Counted from the stretch's first letter, positions 26,699-37,689 are shown. The stretch is DNA of 64,000 nt from Glaciecola punicea ACAM 611 (GCF_000252165.1 NZ_BAET01000008.1:62001-126000); one strand, 5' to 3'. A program made the numbers and translations. Notes: generated from the letters alone by a model not told the origin.

Positions 26699-27475
26699 AT
26701 GGTTGAACAGTATCCTCACTTAGCATTTCAAGTCCATGAAAAAAGCCTAGCGAATAAAACAATTTTAGTTACCGGCGCCGGCGCCGGAATTGGCAAGCAA
26801 GCCGCATTAGTATATGCACAGTCGGGAGCCGAAGTTATCTTGCTTGGACGTACAGTGTCTAAGCTTGAAGCAGTATACGATGAGATTATAGCGCTTAAAG
26901 CCTCAAGCGACAGTGTAAAGCAGCCAAGTATTGTGCCGCTAGATTTACACGGTGCCAAAGCATCAGATTACGATGGCTTGACGGGCATTATAGAAGACCA
27001 ATATAAGAAACTAGACGGTATTTTGTTAAACGCTAGTGTACTGGGCAATTTGTGTCCTTTTGAGCAAATAAAAGAAAGTGAATATGACGAAGTGATGCAA
27101 ACCAACGTTAAGAGTCATTTTTTGCTAGTGCAGTCTATGTTGGGCTTATTAAAACGCACCAAGCTTGCTTCTGTTATATTTACGACATCTTCTGTTGGTC
27201 GCCAAGGCAGAGCATTTTGGGGCGGTTACGCTATATCAAAATTTGCGACCGAAGGCATGATGCAAGTGCTTGCTGATGAACATAAAAACAGCTTAGTGCG
27301 GTTTAACTGTATTAATCCTGGGGCGACTCGTACCGACATGAGGGCTAAAGCGTATCCAGGAGAAGATCCTAAAGCGCTTAAAACGCCCGCGCAAATTATG
27401 GCAGCTTACGTATATTTAATGTCTGATATTAGCCGCGGAATTACGGGGCAATCATTAGACTGCCAGCCCATGTAA
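26699..27475 (+). CDS. yciK: Short-chain dehydrogenase YciK
   Basis: A classical SDR oxidoreductase of unknown substrate. The NAD(P) motif TGAGAGIGKQ sits at about residue 25, LNASVLG at about 105 (in place of NNAG), and the active site is S in TTSSVGRQGRAFWGGYAISK with Y and K in YAISK (about 180). The SSVGRQGRAxWGxYAxSKFATEGMMQVLADE block is nearly identical to E. coli YciK, which makes the call secure among the many SDRs. A perfect palindromic terminator follows. Confidence 0.92.
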   Translation: MVEQYPHLAFQVHEKSLANKTILVTGAGAGIGKQAALVYAQSGAEVILLGRTVSKLEAVYDEIIALKASSDSVKQPSIVPLDLHGAKASDYDGLTGIIEDQYKKLDGILLNASVLGNLCPFEQIKESEYDEVMQTNVKSHFLLVQSMLGLLKRTKLASVIFTTSSVGRQGRAFWGGYAISKFATEGMMQVLADEHKNSLVRFNCINPGATRTDMRAKAYPGEDPKALKTPAQIMAAYVYLMSDISRGITGQSLDCQPM

Positions 27476-27495
27476 AGAATTTTTATTTACTAAGC

Positions 27496-27521
27496 AAAAC
27501 AGCCACTTAAGTGGCTGTTTT
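27496..27521. terminator. Bidirectional terminator between yciK and glnS
   Basis: AAAACAGCCACTT (27496-27508) and AAGTGGCTGTTTT (27509-27521) make a perfect 26-bp palindrome with A- and T-runs at its ends, between convergent genes. Confidence 0.88.
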
Positions 27522-27541
27522 ATATAAATTTACAACATGTG

Positions 27542-29197
27542 TTAATTTTGCCAGCTATCGCGCAAACCAACTGTGCGGTTGAACACTAAACTGTTTTGGC
27601 TACTGCTGCCATCAATGCTGAAATAACCAACGCGCTCAAACTGAAAACCTTGGCCTTGCTCACCAAGCATTAAGGCGGGCTCTACAACCGCCTGTTTTTC
27701 TATTAAAGACTCAGGATTAATACTCTGCGAAAAGTCATCCTGTGCCCCTGGATTGGGCACTGTGAACAAGCGATCATACAAACATACTTTAGCCTTAAGT
27801 CCTTTTGTCGCACTTACCCAATGGATCACGCCTTTGGCTTTACGGCCATCTTGTGGATCATTTCCGAGCGTGCTGTCATCAAATGTGCAGTACACGCAGG
27901 TCACATTGCCATGGGCGTCTTGATCAAAACGCTCAGCTTTTATGAAGTAAGCATTTCTAAGTCTTACTTCTTTGCCGATAACTAAACGCTTGAATTTTTT
28001 ATTCGCCGCTTCTTTAAAGTCTTCTGCTTCGATAAATAATTCACGTGTAAACGGCACTTCACGCGTTCCCATTTCAGGTTTGTTTGGATGATTTGGTGCC
28101 TGTAGGAGCTCAACTTTATCGTCTGGATAATTTTCAATGATGATTTTTATCGGGTCAAGTACCGCCATTCTTCGTGGCGCACTGTCGTTTAGCTCCTCGC
28201 GAATGCAGGCTTCTAGCATGCTCATTTCAACCATGTTATCCACTTTTGTTACGCCAATGCGCTTGCAAAATTCGACGATTGAATCGGGGGTATAGCCGCG
28301 TCGTCTTAAACCTGCAATAGTAGGCATTCGGGGATCATCCCAGCCCTGCACATGGTTTTCGTCAACTAGTTGGATCAATCGGCGCTTACTTAAGACCGTA
28401 TATTCTAAGTTCAAACGACTAAATTCATACTGACGCGGCACACATTCTATGCTTATATTTTCAATAACCCAATCGTATAAACGGCGATTATCTTGAAACT
28501 CTAAGGTGCACAATGAATGCGTAATACCCTCAATGGCGTCACTAATGCAGTGCGTAAAGTCATACATGGGATAAATACACCACTTGTCACCGGTTTGATG
28601 ATGGTGTACAAATCTTACGCGATAAATAATAGGATCGCGCATACACATAAAATTTGATGCCATGTCTATTTTGGCGCGTAAGCTGCACTGACCTTCTTTA
28701 TAGTCACCTTGTCGCATTTTTTCAAAATGGATAAGGTTTTCAGCAACGTTGGTGTCTCTATAAGGGCTGTTTGTGCCCGGCTGCTTTAAGGTACCGCGCA
28801 TTTCTCGCACTGCTTCTTGCTCACTAAAGTCTACATAGGCTAAGCCTTTCTCAATTAGTTCAAGCGCAAAACCATATAGCAAATCAAAATAGTCTGACGA
28901 ATAACGTGCTTCGTTGTGCCAAGTAAAACCTAACCAGGACACATCTTTTTTTATCGCGTTAACATAATCAATATTTTCTTTGGCAGGGTTTGTATCATCA
29001 AAGCGCAGGTTGCAGCTGCCATGATAGTCTTGTGCAATCCCAAAGTTAAGGCAGATAGACTTTGCATGACCTATATGAAGAAAACCATTTGGCTCTGGCG
29101 GAAAACGCGTCACAATATTAGTGTGGATGCCTGCAGCTAGATCTTTATCTATTATTTGGCGAATGAAGTTGGTTGCACGGCGGTCTCTCTCGGCCAT
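27542..29197 (-). CDS. glnS: Glutaminyl-tRNA synthetase
   Basis: GlnRS charges tRNA-Gln in the cytoplasm. The class I motifs are both present: [17 protein letters not shown] (HIGH, about residue 40) and the KMSKS equivalent VLSKRRL (about 268). The anticodon-binding beta-barrels occupy the last 200 residues ([39 protein letters not shown]). Length is 551 aa, as in E. coli (554). Presence of GlnRS fits a gammaproteobacterium. An AAGGAAGA-like site precedes the ATG. Monocistronic. Confidence 0.97.
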   Translation of the reverse strand: MAERDRRATNFIRQIIDKDLAAGIHTNIVTRFPPEPNGFLHIGHAKSICLNFGIAQDYHGSCNLRFDDTNPAKENIDYVNAIKKDVSWLGFTWHNEARYSSDYFDLLYGFALELIEKGLAYVDFSEQEAVREMRGTLKQPGTNSPYRDTNVAENLIHFEKMRQGDYKEGQCSLRAKIDMASNFMCMRDPIIYRVRFVHHHQTGDKWCIYPMYDFTHCISDAIEGITHSLCTLEFQDNRRLYDWVIENISIECVPRQYEFSRLNLEYTVLSKRRLIQLVDENHVQGWDDPRMPTIAGLRRRGYTPDSIVEFCKRIGVTKVDNMVEMSMLEACIREELNDSAPRRMAVLDPIKIIIENYPDDKVELLQAPNHPNKPEMGTREVPFTRELFIEAEDFKEAANKKFKRLVIGKEVRLRNAYFIKAERFDQDAHGNVTCVYCTFDDSTLGNDPQDGRKAKGVIHWVSATKGLKAKVCLYDRLFTVPNPGAQDDFSQSINPESLIEKQAVVEPALMLGEQGQGFQFERVGYFSIDGSSSQNSLVFNRTVGLRDSWQN

Positions 29198-29438
29198 AAA
29201 GGCATCTTCCTTTTGTGTAAGTATTTAGGAGTATCACGCGAGTATACCACTACCTTGCTATAAGCATAATAGCTTGTTAGTTTTTGTGTTTGAAAGCTGT
29301 GTGGATTGACTAAGAAAAACACATTGCGCTTTTTTATGGCTGTTAAGAAGTGCCGAAGATCGAAAAAGAGGAATATAGGTTTATCACTCAAAGCTACGAG
29401 TGTTAGAATACAGCGAAGTGTTACAAGCAGGACTTGTT

Positions 29439-29909
29439 ATGAAGTATATTATTTTAGCTGTCGTTGTTGCCTTAGCAGTGTTCTATTTTACAAGAAGCTC
29501 CAGCAATAAAAAGTTGGCGCTCGAAAATATTACTATTGGCAAGGATTTTTTGATTGAAAACAAAGCGAATGCCGATATTGTAGAAACCGCTTCTGGTTTG
29601 CAGTACCAAGTTTTACAAAAAGGCGCTGGCAGCACCCATCCAGACGCGCGTTCAACGGTAAAAGTGCATTATCATGGCACTTTGATTGACGGTACTGTAT
29701 TTGACAGCTCGGTAGATAGAGGTCAAGCCATCAGTTTTCCGTTAAACCAAGTTATAAGCGGCTGGACTGAAGGTGTGCAATTAATGGTCGTGGGCGACAA
29801 GTTTAAGTTTTTTATACCGCCTAAACTGGGCTATGGAAATTCAGCAACAGGGAAGATAACTCCTGGATCGCTATTAATTTTTGAAGTAGAACTGCTAGAA
29901 ATTAAATAA
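29439..29909 (+). CDS. FKBP-type peptidyl-prolyl isomerase, membrane-anchored
   Basis: The protein starts MKYIILAVVVALAVFYFTRS, an N-terminal signal anchor, so the isomerase domain should face the periplasm. The FKBP domain (about residues 60-155) has the family core VKVHYHGTLIDGTVFDSS, GWTEGVQLM and the IPPKLGYG...TPGSLLIFEVELL end, similar to FkpA/FklB. I chose the ATG at 29439; the 13 open codons before it would mask the anchor. At 156 aa it lacks the N-terminal dimerisation domain of FkpA. Which proteins it folds is unknown. Confidence 0.9.
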   Translation: MKYIILAVVVALAVFYFTRSSSNKKLALENITIGKDFLIENKANADIVETASGLQYQVLQKGAGSTHPDARSTVKVHYHGTLIDGTVFDSSVDRGQAISFPLNQVISGWTEGVQLMVVGDKFKFFIPPKLGYGNSATGKITPGSLLIFEVELLEIK

Positions 29910-29971
29910 AAATTTGATTAGGTTTATATGCGAAACAGGCGCGCCTACTCCATTTTCATTAATCGCAACAA

Positions 29972-30007
29972 AAAACGCCTGAATAATTATTGCTCTGCGG
30001 GCGTTTT
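29972..30007. terminator. Hairpin between the FKBP and PEBP genes
   Basis: AAAACGCC (29972-29979) and GGCGTTTT (30000-30007) form an 8-bp stem with a 20-base loop between convergent genes; the flanking A- and T-runs allow use in both directions. The long loop makes it less certain. Confidence 0.55.
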
Positions 30008-30036
30008 GCATTATATGTTAGCCTTACCTATAGCAC

Positions 30037-30594
30037 TTATTTACGTTCGTACAGCGCTTCTATTGTGGCTGATGCAAGCGAATTTGATTTCACCATAAAG
30101 CCCGTAAGCGCCCCGGAAGGGTCTTGCGGCAAGTCTAGCTTTTGAGACAGTGCATACACCGTGAATTGGTATCGATGAGCGGCCTTGCCAACGGGAGGGC
30201 AAGCGCCGCCGTAAACGCTCTGGCCATAGTCATTCTTTATTTGAGTAACGCCCTGCAGTGCCTTTTGATCATTCGAAATCTCTACACCGGCGGCTAAAGA
30301 ATTAACATTTCTGTCTATATTTACAAGTTGCCAATGCCACCAACCACTGCCAGTGGGCGCATCTAGGTCGTAAGCAAATACGGCAAAGGCTTTTGTACCC
30401 TCAGGCGCTCCGGTCCAAGATAGCTGCGGTGAGATGTTTGCGCCATCGCACCCAAAGCCGTTAAACTCCTGCGCTTTATTCATAAACTCGCCCGACTTAA
30501 TATCTGTGCTGGTCAATGTAAATGTCTCAGCAAAAACCGACGCTGACAACAATATCGATGATGCTAAAACCAGACTTTTAGTAAAAAGGTTCAT
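30037..30594 (-). CDS. YbhB/YbcL family (PEBP-like) periplasmic protein
   Basis: The 185-aa protein has a signal peptide (MNLFTKSLVLASSILLSASVFA) and a phosphatidylethanolamine-binding-protein-like fold. GFGCDGANISPQLSWTGAPEGTKAFAVFAYDLDAP (about residues 45-80), GWWHW and YGGACPPVGKAAHRYQFTVYAL are family signatures; the DxDAP and GxCPP-HRY elements line the anion-binding pocket. Bacterial members have no firmly established function. It lies next to bdhA on the same strand, 72 bp downstream. Confidence 0.9.
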   Translation of the reverse strand: MNLFTKSLVLASSILLSASVFAETFTLTSTDIKSGEFMNKAQEFNGFGCDGANISPQLSWTGAPEGTKAFAVFAYDLDAPTGSGWWHWQLVNIDRNVNSLAAGVEISNDQKALQGVTQIKNDYGQSVYGGACPPVGKAAHRYQFTVYALSQKLDLPQDPSGALTGFMVKSNSLASATIEALYERK

Positions 30595-30666
30595 ATTAAT
30601 ATATCTCCGTAATGATGTTTATCTCAATATTAAGCAGCGCAGCTTCATTCTTTATCTTTTTGATAC

Positions 30667-31452
30667 TCATAGCGCCGTCCATCCGCCGTCAACGCTTATA
30701 CTAGTGCCCGTAATTTGCGCCGCTGCATCTGAACACAAAAACACAGCCGTGCCGCCTAACTGCTGGGTTGTTGCGAATTCTTTTGAAGGTTGACGTTTAA
30801 GCATCACGTTTTGAATGACTTCTTCGCGGCTCATATTGTATTCTTTCATGGTGTCGGGAATTTGCTTTTCTACTATGGGGGTGAGCACGTAGCCCGGGCA
30901 AATGGCGTTTGCGGTGATATGTTCTTGGGCTGTTTCTAGTGCTGTGGTTTTAGTTAGGCCAATAACCCCGTGCTTAGCCGCTACATAAGCTGCTTTAAAG
31001 GGCGATGCAGTTAAGCCATGAGCTGATGATATATTAATAACACGACCCCACCCGGCCCTGCGCATCATTGGCAGTGCAATCGCGGTAGTATGGAAGGCGG
31101 AGGACATATTAATAGCGATAATCGCGTCCCATTTATCTACTGGAAACTCGGGGATAGGGGAAACGTGCTGAATACCGGCATTATTTACCAGAATATCGCA
31201 TTTACCCGCATCTTTAATCAACTGTCGGCATTGCTCACCTTTTGACATATCCGCCTGAATATAGCGAGTCTTGGTGCCGGTCGCTTTTGCTATTTCAGCG
31301 GCATGTGCATGATCTTCTTCACTGTTAGAAAATGAGTTTAACACCACATCGGCGCCAGCGCGCGCCAACTCCCATGCAATGCCTAATCCAATGCCTGAAT
31401 TAGAACCTGTGATAACGGCGGTTTTGCCTGCAAGTGAAATTTCAAATGCCAT
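30667..31452 (-). CDS. bdhA: 3-hydroxybutyrate dehydrogenase (SDR)
   Basis: Oxidises (R)-3-hydroxybutyrate to acetoacetate with NAD+, linking storage polyester or ketone-body use to the TCA cycle. SDR features: TGSNSGIGLGIAWELARAGA, NNAGIQH, and the active site S in NISSAHGLTASPFKAAYVAAKHG with Y-x-x-x-K. The C-terminus QLGGTAVFLCSDAAAQITGTSISVDGGWTAL is typical of BdhA. Start at ATG 31452 (MAFEISL, 261 aa), the family length; 15 more open codons lie upstream. No acetoacetyl-CoA transferase or PHB gene is adjacent. Confidence 0.88.
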   Translation of the reverse strand: MAFEISLAGKTAVITGSNSGIGLGIAWELARAGADVVLNSFSNSEEDHAHAAEIAKATGTKTRYIQADMSKGEQCRQLIKDAGKCDILVNNAGIQHVSPIPEFPVDKWDAIIAINMSSAFHTTAIALPMMRRAGWGRVINISSAHGLTASPFKAAYVAAKHGVIGLTKTTALETAQEHITANAICPGYVLTPIVEKQIPDTMKEYNMSREEVIQNVMLKRQPSKEFATTQQLGGTAVFLCSDAAAQITGTSISVDGGWTAL

Positions 31453-31517
31453 GATACTTTTCTTTTTAATTGTAATTATTAGGAAAGAGTAAACCACATG
31501 CTAACGCGACGCAACTG

Positions 31518-34061
31518 CTACATTTTCTTTTTCGTTTTAGTAGTAGGCACCGCACTTTCTGGATCTTCAGGCCAATAGTGGCGTGGGTATCGCCCTTTCA
31601 TATCTTTTTGCACTTCGCGATAACTACCTGACCAGAATGTGGGTAAATCGGCGGTTTTTTGAATTAAGCTATGCGCCGGCGACAGCAGTGAAAGTGTAAT
31701 AGGAAAGCTATTTCTTCCCACTCTAGGATGGGTGTTAAGTCCATATAGCTCTTGTATGCGAATAGCCAAGCTTACTTTACCTTGCTCGCTGTAATCAAGG
31801 CTATGCCTATTGCCAGTAGGGGCCATGAACGTCAGCGGGAAATACTCATCTAAATACACAAGCTGAGCATAGCTTAAGCTTGCGCGCACAATATCAAGCC
31901 AATTAAGCTCAACTAACTGCTGCCACGTAGTGACCTTGTTGAGATAAGGCACTAACCATGTTTCCATCGAGTCCATTAGAGACGATTGCGATATGCCTTG
32001 ACTATCTTTGCTAGCATTGTTGTCGAGTGCTTCTAGCAATTTCATTCTTGATAAAAGTACATTTGCTTTACCTAGCAATACGATCAGTCCTTTTTTCCTA
32101 ATTTGCTTAAGAAGTAATGCTGTTGTTTCATAGTCGGCGCTAAAGGAACACACCTGGTTAGATATTTCGATGGCGCCTACCCTAGCAACTTGCCGACACA
32201 CTACTTTGTCTAATGCGTTATCCCAATACTGCTGCTTTTCGCTATGCGTATTTTTATCTAAAAACGCGTTTAAAGCACTGCCTGATAATTCGCAATACTG
32301 ACGCACCATGGCATTTGTTTTATGCGTAATCTGGGTTTGCGTGCAGATGATCCACTGCGCATGAATGTCTTCATCATTTTGCATGAGCTCTGCACCGGTG
32401 CCATCGGCAATAGAAAAGCCTGCTTTGTCTCGTTTACGCCCGATTTTATCTGGATACGCAGCCAATAAAATGTTGGCAATTTCTTGCGCTAAATCCGGAC
32501 CTTTTAATAAGCTTTCTAACAGGGCATTGTTTACATGTTTGATCCCAAGTTGTTTTGCAATTCGACTTATATCTTTGTTTAACTCAAACATCCCCTTATG
32601 TAAGGTTTTATTATTTAGCTGTGTTAGCACATAGCGACATTGAAAAACAATATCGTTGCTACCTAGCATTTGGCCTAAGGGTTTACCCTCTATTAACGCG
32701 ACTAAGACTGCACTTAGTATTTTTTGATCTTCGCGGTTTTGGGTACTTGCAATCACCAACATGCGCGCTAATCTTGGTTCCGTATTAAATTGATACGCAA
32801 GCTTTGTGCTTGCCCTAATGTGACCAGCTTGATTCAAGAAACCAAGCTGCTTTAATAACCTAAAAGCGTAATCTATTTGCGCCTCACTGGGTTTATCAAT
32901 GAGCGGCAATTGGGTAAAATCGGTTCCCCATTGGAGCAAGGTAAGTAAGGTTTGACTAATATCAACCTGCGTAATTTGTGCAGGTGCGTTTTCTTGCAAA
33001 AACTGCTGCTGTTCTTGCGACCATAATCGATAGCAAACACCCGCTTGCTGTCTACCCGCACGCCCTGCTCGCTGAATACTCGACGCTTTTGATATCATTT
33101 GCTCAGATAGCTGGTGCAATTTTCTGGACACTATAAATCGCTGTGCTTTTTCGCGCCCGCTATCAATCACAATGTTCACGCCGTTTATAGTTAAACTCGT
33201 TTCAGCAATGTTAGTTGCCAGTACGATTTTGCGCTTGTTACCTGGCGGTATATCAATGGCCTGTTTTTGCTGCGTTGTCGTCAAAGCGCCATATAATGGG
33301 GCAATTAAAGTATCGCTTAAGCTAAGTCTTTCAAGCGCACTTTGTACTTTGTTTATTATTGCCGCGCTCGGTAAAAACACTAATATGTTGCCACTATGAT
33401 CGTGATGAGCTTGCGCAACTGTGTTTACCACAGCGTTTATCAATTGATTATTGGGGTTATTGTGTGAGCGCTGCAGCTTGCTAAAAGCCGATATAGGCTT
33501 ATAAATATAGTCTATCGGATAGGTTCTGCCGCTTGATGAAAGCTGACGGGCTTTTGGCATTAACGTGCTAAGGTCGGCTACATTTAGGGTGGCCGACATT
33601 ACTAACAGCCTAAGATCGGGTCGCAGCGCACTTTGTATTTCTAAACAAAGGCCAAGCGCTATATCAGACTGCACGCTACGCTCATGAAATTCATCAAATA
33701 TAATTAAGCCAACGTCATTCAGTTCAGGATCGCTTTGTATCTTTGCAACTAACAAGCCTTCGGTGATCACGCATAGACGCGTTTTATCACTTAGTGCCGA
33801 TTCTCCCCGCATTTGATAGCCAATGCTGCGGCCCACTTTTTCACCTAAACTCAACGCTAAAAAATTGGCAATAGATCGCACTGCGACTTGTCGAGGTTGT
33901 AGCAGCAAAATCTTCTTATTCGAAAAATAGGCCAATGACAATAACTGAAGCGGCAGGTAAGTTGACTTTCCCGCGCCCGGTGGAGCCGATAAAATACAGT
34001 CATTCTCTTGTATAAGGCTTAGTAACTCAGGTGTAATAGTTTCAATTGGCAAGGGGATCAT
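31518..34061 (-). CDS. hrpB: ATP-dependent helicase HrpB (DEAH family)
   Basis: HrpB is a DEAH-box helicase of unsettled cellular role. Motifs in order: I (APPGAGKSTYLPL, about residue 30), II (DEFHERS, about 125), III (MSATL), V (ATNIAETSLTI) and VI (QRAGRAGR, about 340). The long C-terminal region includes the HrpB_C domain near the end (YPLTF-type LDYSEQGKVSLAIRIQELYGL and HPRVG...PITLSLLSPAHSLIQKT). Length is 847 aa, against 809-824 for E. coli. Its ATG is divergent from mscS, with 193 bp between. Confidence 0.94.
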   Translation of the reverse strand: MIPLPIETITPELLSLIQENDCILSAPPGAGKSTYLPLQLLSLAYFSNKKILLLQPRQVAVRSIANFLALSLGEKVGRSIGYQMRGESALSDKTRLCVITEGLLVAKIQSDPELNDVGLIIFDEFHERSVQSDIALGLCLEIQSALRPDLRLLVMSATLNVADLSTLMPKARQLSSSGRTYPIDYIYKPISAFSKLQRSHNNPNNQLINAVVNTVAQAHHDHSGNILVFLPSAAIINKVQSALERLSLSDTLIAPLYGALTTTQQKQAIDIPPGNKRKIVLATNIAETSLTINGVNIVIDSGREKAQRFIVSRKLHQLSEQMISKASSIQRAGRAGRQQAGVCYRLWSQEQQQFLQENAPAQITQVDISQTLLTLLQWGTDFTQLPLIDKPSEAQIDYAFRLLKQLGFLNQAGHIRASTKLAYQFNTEPRLARMLVIASTQNREDQKILSAVLVALIEGKPLGQMLGSNDIVFQCRYVLTQLNNKTLHKGMFELNKDISRIAKQLGIKHVNNALLESLLKGPDLAQEIANILLAAYPDKIGRKRDKAGFSIADGTGAELMQNDEDIHAQWIICTQTQITHKTNAMVRQYCELSGSALNAFLDKNTHSEKQQYWDNALDKVVCRQVARVGAIEISNQVCSFSADYETTALLLKQIRKKGLIVLLGKANVLLSRMKLLEALDNNASKDSQGISQSSLMDSMETWLVPYLNKVTTWQQLVELNWLDIVRASLSYAQLVYLDEYFPLTFMAPTGNRHSLDYSEQGKVSLAIRIQELYGLNTHPRVGRNSFPITLSLLSPAHSLIQKTADLPTFWSGSYREVQKDMKGRYPRHYWPEDPESAVPTTKTKKKM

Positions 34062-34254
34062 ATAAGGGATAAATCTATAGTTAACGTTAGGGTGCGAGCT
34101 GATGTGAGCTAAGTGTCAAATCACGTCGGTTTAGGTGTATGTGAAATCTATGCTAGTTTAATAATTAACAAAGACCATCAGAAATCATTATGCCTTAGTG
34201 TGAATTTTTAGTACCTTATAAGGATAAAAAATATAACGACACTGATGTTACCGC

Positions 34255-35562
34255 ATGAATCACTTATCTGAAACCTTCAATGAGCTCAGTCGCATTATTG
34301 TGACCGCCTTAAATGAACCGCAAACCTATATTCAGTTTGTAGTGGTAGCGTCGCTATATTCTCTTGCCTATGTAATTGCTTTATATATTAAACGAAACAT
34401 TAGCGCCTTACATTTAAAATCCGACGAGAATTCACACCCTTTACGAAAATTAGCCTTTAACATCGGCATTATTTTAGCGCCCCTACTGGGTCTGTTTTTC
34501 ATAAAAATAGCCTACCAAGTGGTAATGACCTTAGGCTACGACTCCTGGTTTATTCGCTTTATATTAGCCGTAGCCGTTTTATTATTCTTCTATTCTGCCA
34601 TTACTACTTTTGTAACCAGCCCTTTTGCTGCTCACCTATTTAAGTGGATTGGTTTACCCATTCTATTTTTGCATGTTGTTGAGCTACTCAACCCGCTTAT
34701 TTTGATATTAAAAGATATTTCAATAGAAGCAGGTAATGTCAATATATCTGCGTATGGATTTTTACGGGTATTAATATTTGGCCTACTGCTATTTTGGTTA
34801 GGTAGAGTATCGAATAATTTTGGCAAGGCGATTATCAAAAAACAGCTTGCTTTGGATGTCCCCACGCGCGAGGTATTCACCAAGTTATTTGAAGTCTCGC
34901 TGTTTTGTATCATTGTGTTGTTGCTACTCAATGTAATGGGCATAAACCTGACTACGCTAGCTGTTTTTGGCGGCGCACTGGGGGTAGGCATTGGTTTGGG
35001 TCTGCAGTCTATTGCTTCAAACTTTGTGTCGGGTATTATTATATTATTAGATAAGTCGCTCACCATTGGAGACTATGTTGAGCTTGATAATGGTCAAACC
35101 GGCTTTGTGCGCGAGTTTAGAATGCGTTATACCGTGTTAGAGACGTATGACGGTAAAGACTTACTTGTGCCCAACGAAATGTTTATATCAGATTTATTGG
35201 TTAACTGGTCGCATAAAGATCCAAAGCAGCGCTACAAAGTCGAATTTTCCGTGCCTTACGCTACCGATGTTCGAGCCATGGTGGAATATATTAAAGAAGC
35301 CGTAGCTGAGCATCCGCAGGTCCTAAGCGGAGATGAAGTAGCGTTAGAGGAGCGCCCAGACTGCGAGATTGAAAGCTTTGGAGACTCGGGCATCAATATG
35401 TTTGTTGAGTTTTGGATGATCGGCATAGACGATGGGAAAAATCGTGTAGGCGGTGATTTAATGCTGATTATTTTTGAAACCTTGCGTAAACACAATATTG
35501 AAATACCCTTCCCGCAAAGAGAGGTGCGTATTTTAAATCCTGAGCATAAACCGGCAGGCTAA
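34255..35562 (+). CDS. MscS-family mechanosensitive channel
   Basis: The protein has four to five hydrophobic helices before the pore: residues 25-45, 65-90, 95-120, 165-185 and 215-235. The pore helix and following segment GGALGVGIGLGLQSIASNFVSGIIILLDKSLTIGDYVEL (about 240-280) is the MscS signature, followed by the beta domain and the C-terminal vestibule with PFPQREV. At 435 aa it is longer than E. coli MscS (286) because of extra N-terminal helices. It should release solutes on hypo-osmotic shock. No strong ribosome site precedes the ATG, so the start is provisional. Confidence 0.9.
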   Translation: MNHLSETFNELSRIIVTALNEPQTYIQFVVVASLYSLAYVIALYIKRNISALHLKSDENSHPLRKLAFNIGIILAPLLGLFFIKIAYQVVMTLGYDSWFIRFILAVAVLLFFYSAITTFVTSPFAAHLFKWIGLPILFLHVVELLNPLILILKDISIEAGNVNISAYGFLRVLIFGLLLFWLGRVSNNFGKAIIKKQLALDVPTREVFTKLFEVSLFCIIVLLLLNVMGINLTTLAVFGGALGVGIGLGLQSIASNFVSGIIILLDKSLTIGDYVELDNGQTGFVREFRMRYTVLETYDGKDLLVPNEMFISDLLVNWSHKDPKQRYKVEFSVPYATDVRAMVEYIKEAVAEHPQVLSGDEVALEERPDCEIESFGDSGINMFVEFWMIGIDDGKNRVGGDLMLIIFETLRKHNIEIPFPQREVRILNPEHKPAG

Positions 35563-35602
35563 TCCGTTTACCCTAGGTTATTTATCCTGTCTGTCACCCA
35601 CA

Positions 35603-35628
35603 AAAAATCCGCCATAAGACGGATTTTT
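35603..35628. terminator. Bidirectional terminator between mscS and sucD
   Basis: AAAAATCCG (35603-35611) and CGGATTTTT (35620-35628) form a 9-bp stem with an 8-base loop between the convergent genes; it ends the leftward suc transcript and the mscS transcript. Confidence 0.85.
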
Positions 35629-35650
35629 ATTTAGCAAAATAAACGCCTGA

Positions 35651-36523
35651 TTACCAACCAGTAATTTCGCGTAAACCTTTGCCAATCTCAGCAAGAGAGC
35701 GAACCGTTTTAACGCCAGCCGCTTCTAAAGCCTTGAATTTTTCATCGGCTGTACCTTTACCGCCCGCAATAATTGCGCCGGCATGGCCCATACGCTTTCC
35801 AGCTGGCGCAGTTACACCGGCAATGTAAGAAACGACAGGTTTAGTGACATGCTCTTTGATATATTGCGCCGCTTCTTCCTCAGCGTTACCGCCGATTTCA
35901 CCAATCATCACGATGGCTTGTGTAGCAGGATCTTTTTCAAACAGCGCTAGAATGTCAATAAAGCTAGCACCCGGAATTGGGTCGCCGCCAATACCTACAC
36001 AAGTAGATTGACCAAAGCCTTCATCGGTAGTTTGCTTAACGGCTTCATAGGTAAGTGTACCCGAGCGTGAAACAATGCCTACTTTGCCAGGCATGTGAAT
36101 GTGACCAGGCATGATACCAATCTTGCATTCTCCAGGGGTAATTACGCCTGGGCAGTTTGGTCCTATCATGGTCACGCCTTTACGCGAAATGTACTCTTTC
36201 ACGTATAACATGTCGATAGTTGGAATACCTTCTGTAATGCATACAATCAGCTCAATTCCAGCGTCGGCTGCTTCAATGATTGAATCTTTACAAAATGGTG
36301 CCGGTACGTAAATCACAGAAGCCGTTGCGCCTGTTTCTTTAACTGCGTCAGCCACGGTATCAAATACTGGCAAACCTAGGTGGGTTGTACCGCCTTTACC
36401 AGGTGTGACGCCGCCGACCATTTTTGTTCCATACTCTATAGCTTGCTCTGAATGGAACGTACCTTGTCCGCCAGTGAATCCTTGGCAGATAACTTTTGTA
36501 TCTTTGTTAATTAAGACGCTCAC
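35651..36523 (-). CDS. sucD: Succinyl-CoA synthetase alpha subunit
   Basis: SucD carries the active-site histidine that is phosphorylated during interconversion of succinyl-CoA and succinate. [17 protein letters not shown] (CoA site) starts the protein, [20 protein letters not shown] follows, and the phospho-histidine is in [14 protein letters not shown] (about residue 246). Length is 290 aa, as in E. coli. It overlaps sucC by 4 bp and is the last gene of the TCA cluster, ending before a strong terminator. Confidence 0.97.
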   Translation of the reverse strand: MSVLINKDTKVICQGFTGGQGTFHSEQAIEYGTKMVGGVTPGKGGTTHLGLPVFDTVADAVKETGATASVIYVPAPFCKDSIIEAADAGIELIVCITEGIPTIDMLYVKEYISRKGVTMIGPNCPGVITPGECKIGIMPGHIHMPGKVGIVSRSGTLTYEAVKQTTDEGFGQSTCVGIGGDPIPGASFIDILALFEKDPATQAIVMIGEIGGNAEEEAAQYIKEHVTKPVVSYIAGVTAPAGKRMGHAGAIIAGGKGTADEKFKALEAAGVKTVRSLAEIGKGLREITGW

Positions 36524-37689
36524 TGTGCACCTCCGGCTGCATCAACCACTTTTTGAGCAGCGTCGCTCAAACTAGTCGCCGCAATAATATTTAGTCCACA
36601 CTCTTTTAGTTTTTGAGTGCCTAACTCGGCGTTGTTGCCCTCTAGTCTTACTACGACGGGTACATTTACGCCTACTTCTTCAACCGCGCCTATAATACCT
36701 TCGGCAATCATGTCACAGCGTACAATGCCACCAAAAATGTTAACCAGTACCGCTTTTACGTTACTGTCAGACAAGATAATTTTGAATGCTTCGGTGACAC
36801 GCTCTTTAGTAGCACCGCCGCCAACGTCTAGAAAGTTAGCTGGGTTGCCGCCGTGAAGTTTAACAATGTCCATAGTACCCATAGCAAGACCTGCGCCATT
36901 TACCATACAGCCAATATTACCATCTAATGCAACATAGTTCAGTTCCCACTGAGCCGCTTGTGCTTCACGCGCGTCTTCTTGTGAAGGATCGTGCATGTCG
37001 CGTACTTTAGGCTGACGATACATTGCGTTACTATCTATTGCTAATTTAGCGTCTAAGCAATGCAAGTTACCATCTTTTTTGATCACCAATGGATTAACTT
37101 CGATTAGCGCTAAGTCTAAATCTTCAAACATTTTGGCTAGGCCAATAAATATTTGTGTAAACTGCTTAACTTGAACGCCTTTAAGGCCAAGTTTAAATGC
37201 AATTTGACGTGCTTGGAAAGGCTGAGCGCCCACCAGCGGATCAATTTCAGCTTTAAGAATTTTTTCTGGCGTGTGTTCAGCAACCGTTTCAATTTCTACG
37301 CCACCTTCTGTAGATGCCATAAACACAATTTTACGTGAAGTACGATCAACAACCGCACCTAAATACAGCTCTTGCGCTATGTCTGTACATGACTCTACCA
37401 AAATACGACTAACTGGCTGGCCTTTTTCGTCAGTTTGATAAGTTACTAGGTTTTTGCCAAGCCAAAGTTCAGCAAATGCTCTGATTTCTTCTTTGGTCTT
37501 AACTAGCTTAACGCCGCCCGCTTTACCGCGTCCGCCTGCGTGCACTTGACACTTGACTACCCATTCGCTGCCGCCAATGCGACCAGCTGCTTCAACAGCT
37601 GCCTGTGGTGTATCGACAGCGTATCCATCAGAAACGGGTAAACCGTACTCTTTAAATAACTGCTTACCCTGATATTCATGCAAATTCAT
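36520..37689 (-). CDS. sucC: Succinyl-CoA synthetase beta subunit
   Basis: SucC binds succinate and the nucleotide. The ATP-grasp fold is clear: [19 protein letters not shown] at the start, [20 protein letters not shown] (about residues 42-60), ALIEVNPLV, and the [11 protein letters not shown]-type loop [16 protein letters not shown] near 270. Length is 389 aa, as usual. It begins 183 bp after sucB; I see no convincing terminator in that gap, so sucCD may be read through from sucAB or have its own promoter there. Confidence 0.97.
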   Translation of the reverse strand: MNLHEYQGKQLFKEYGLPVSDGYAVDTPQAAVEAAGRIGGSEWVVKCQVHAGGRGKAGGVKLVKTKEEIRAFAELWLGKNLVTYQTDEKGQPVSRILVESCTDIAQELYLGAVVDRTSRKIVFMASTEGGVEIETVAEHTPEKILKAEIDPLVGAQPFQARQIAFKLGLKGVQVKQFTQIFIGLAKMFEDLDLALIEVNPLVIKKDGNLHCLDAKLAIDSNAMYRQPKVRDMHDPSQEDAREAQAAQWELNYVALDGNIGCMVNGAGLAMGTMDIVKLHGGNPANFLDVGGGATKERVTEAFKIILSDSNVKAVLVNIFGGIVRCDMIAEGIIGAVEEVGVNVPVVVRLEGNNAELGTQKLKECGLNIIAATSLSDAAQKVVDAAGGAQ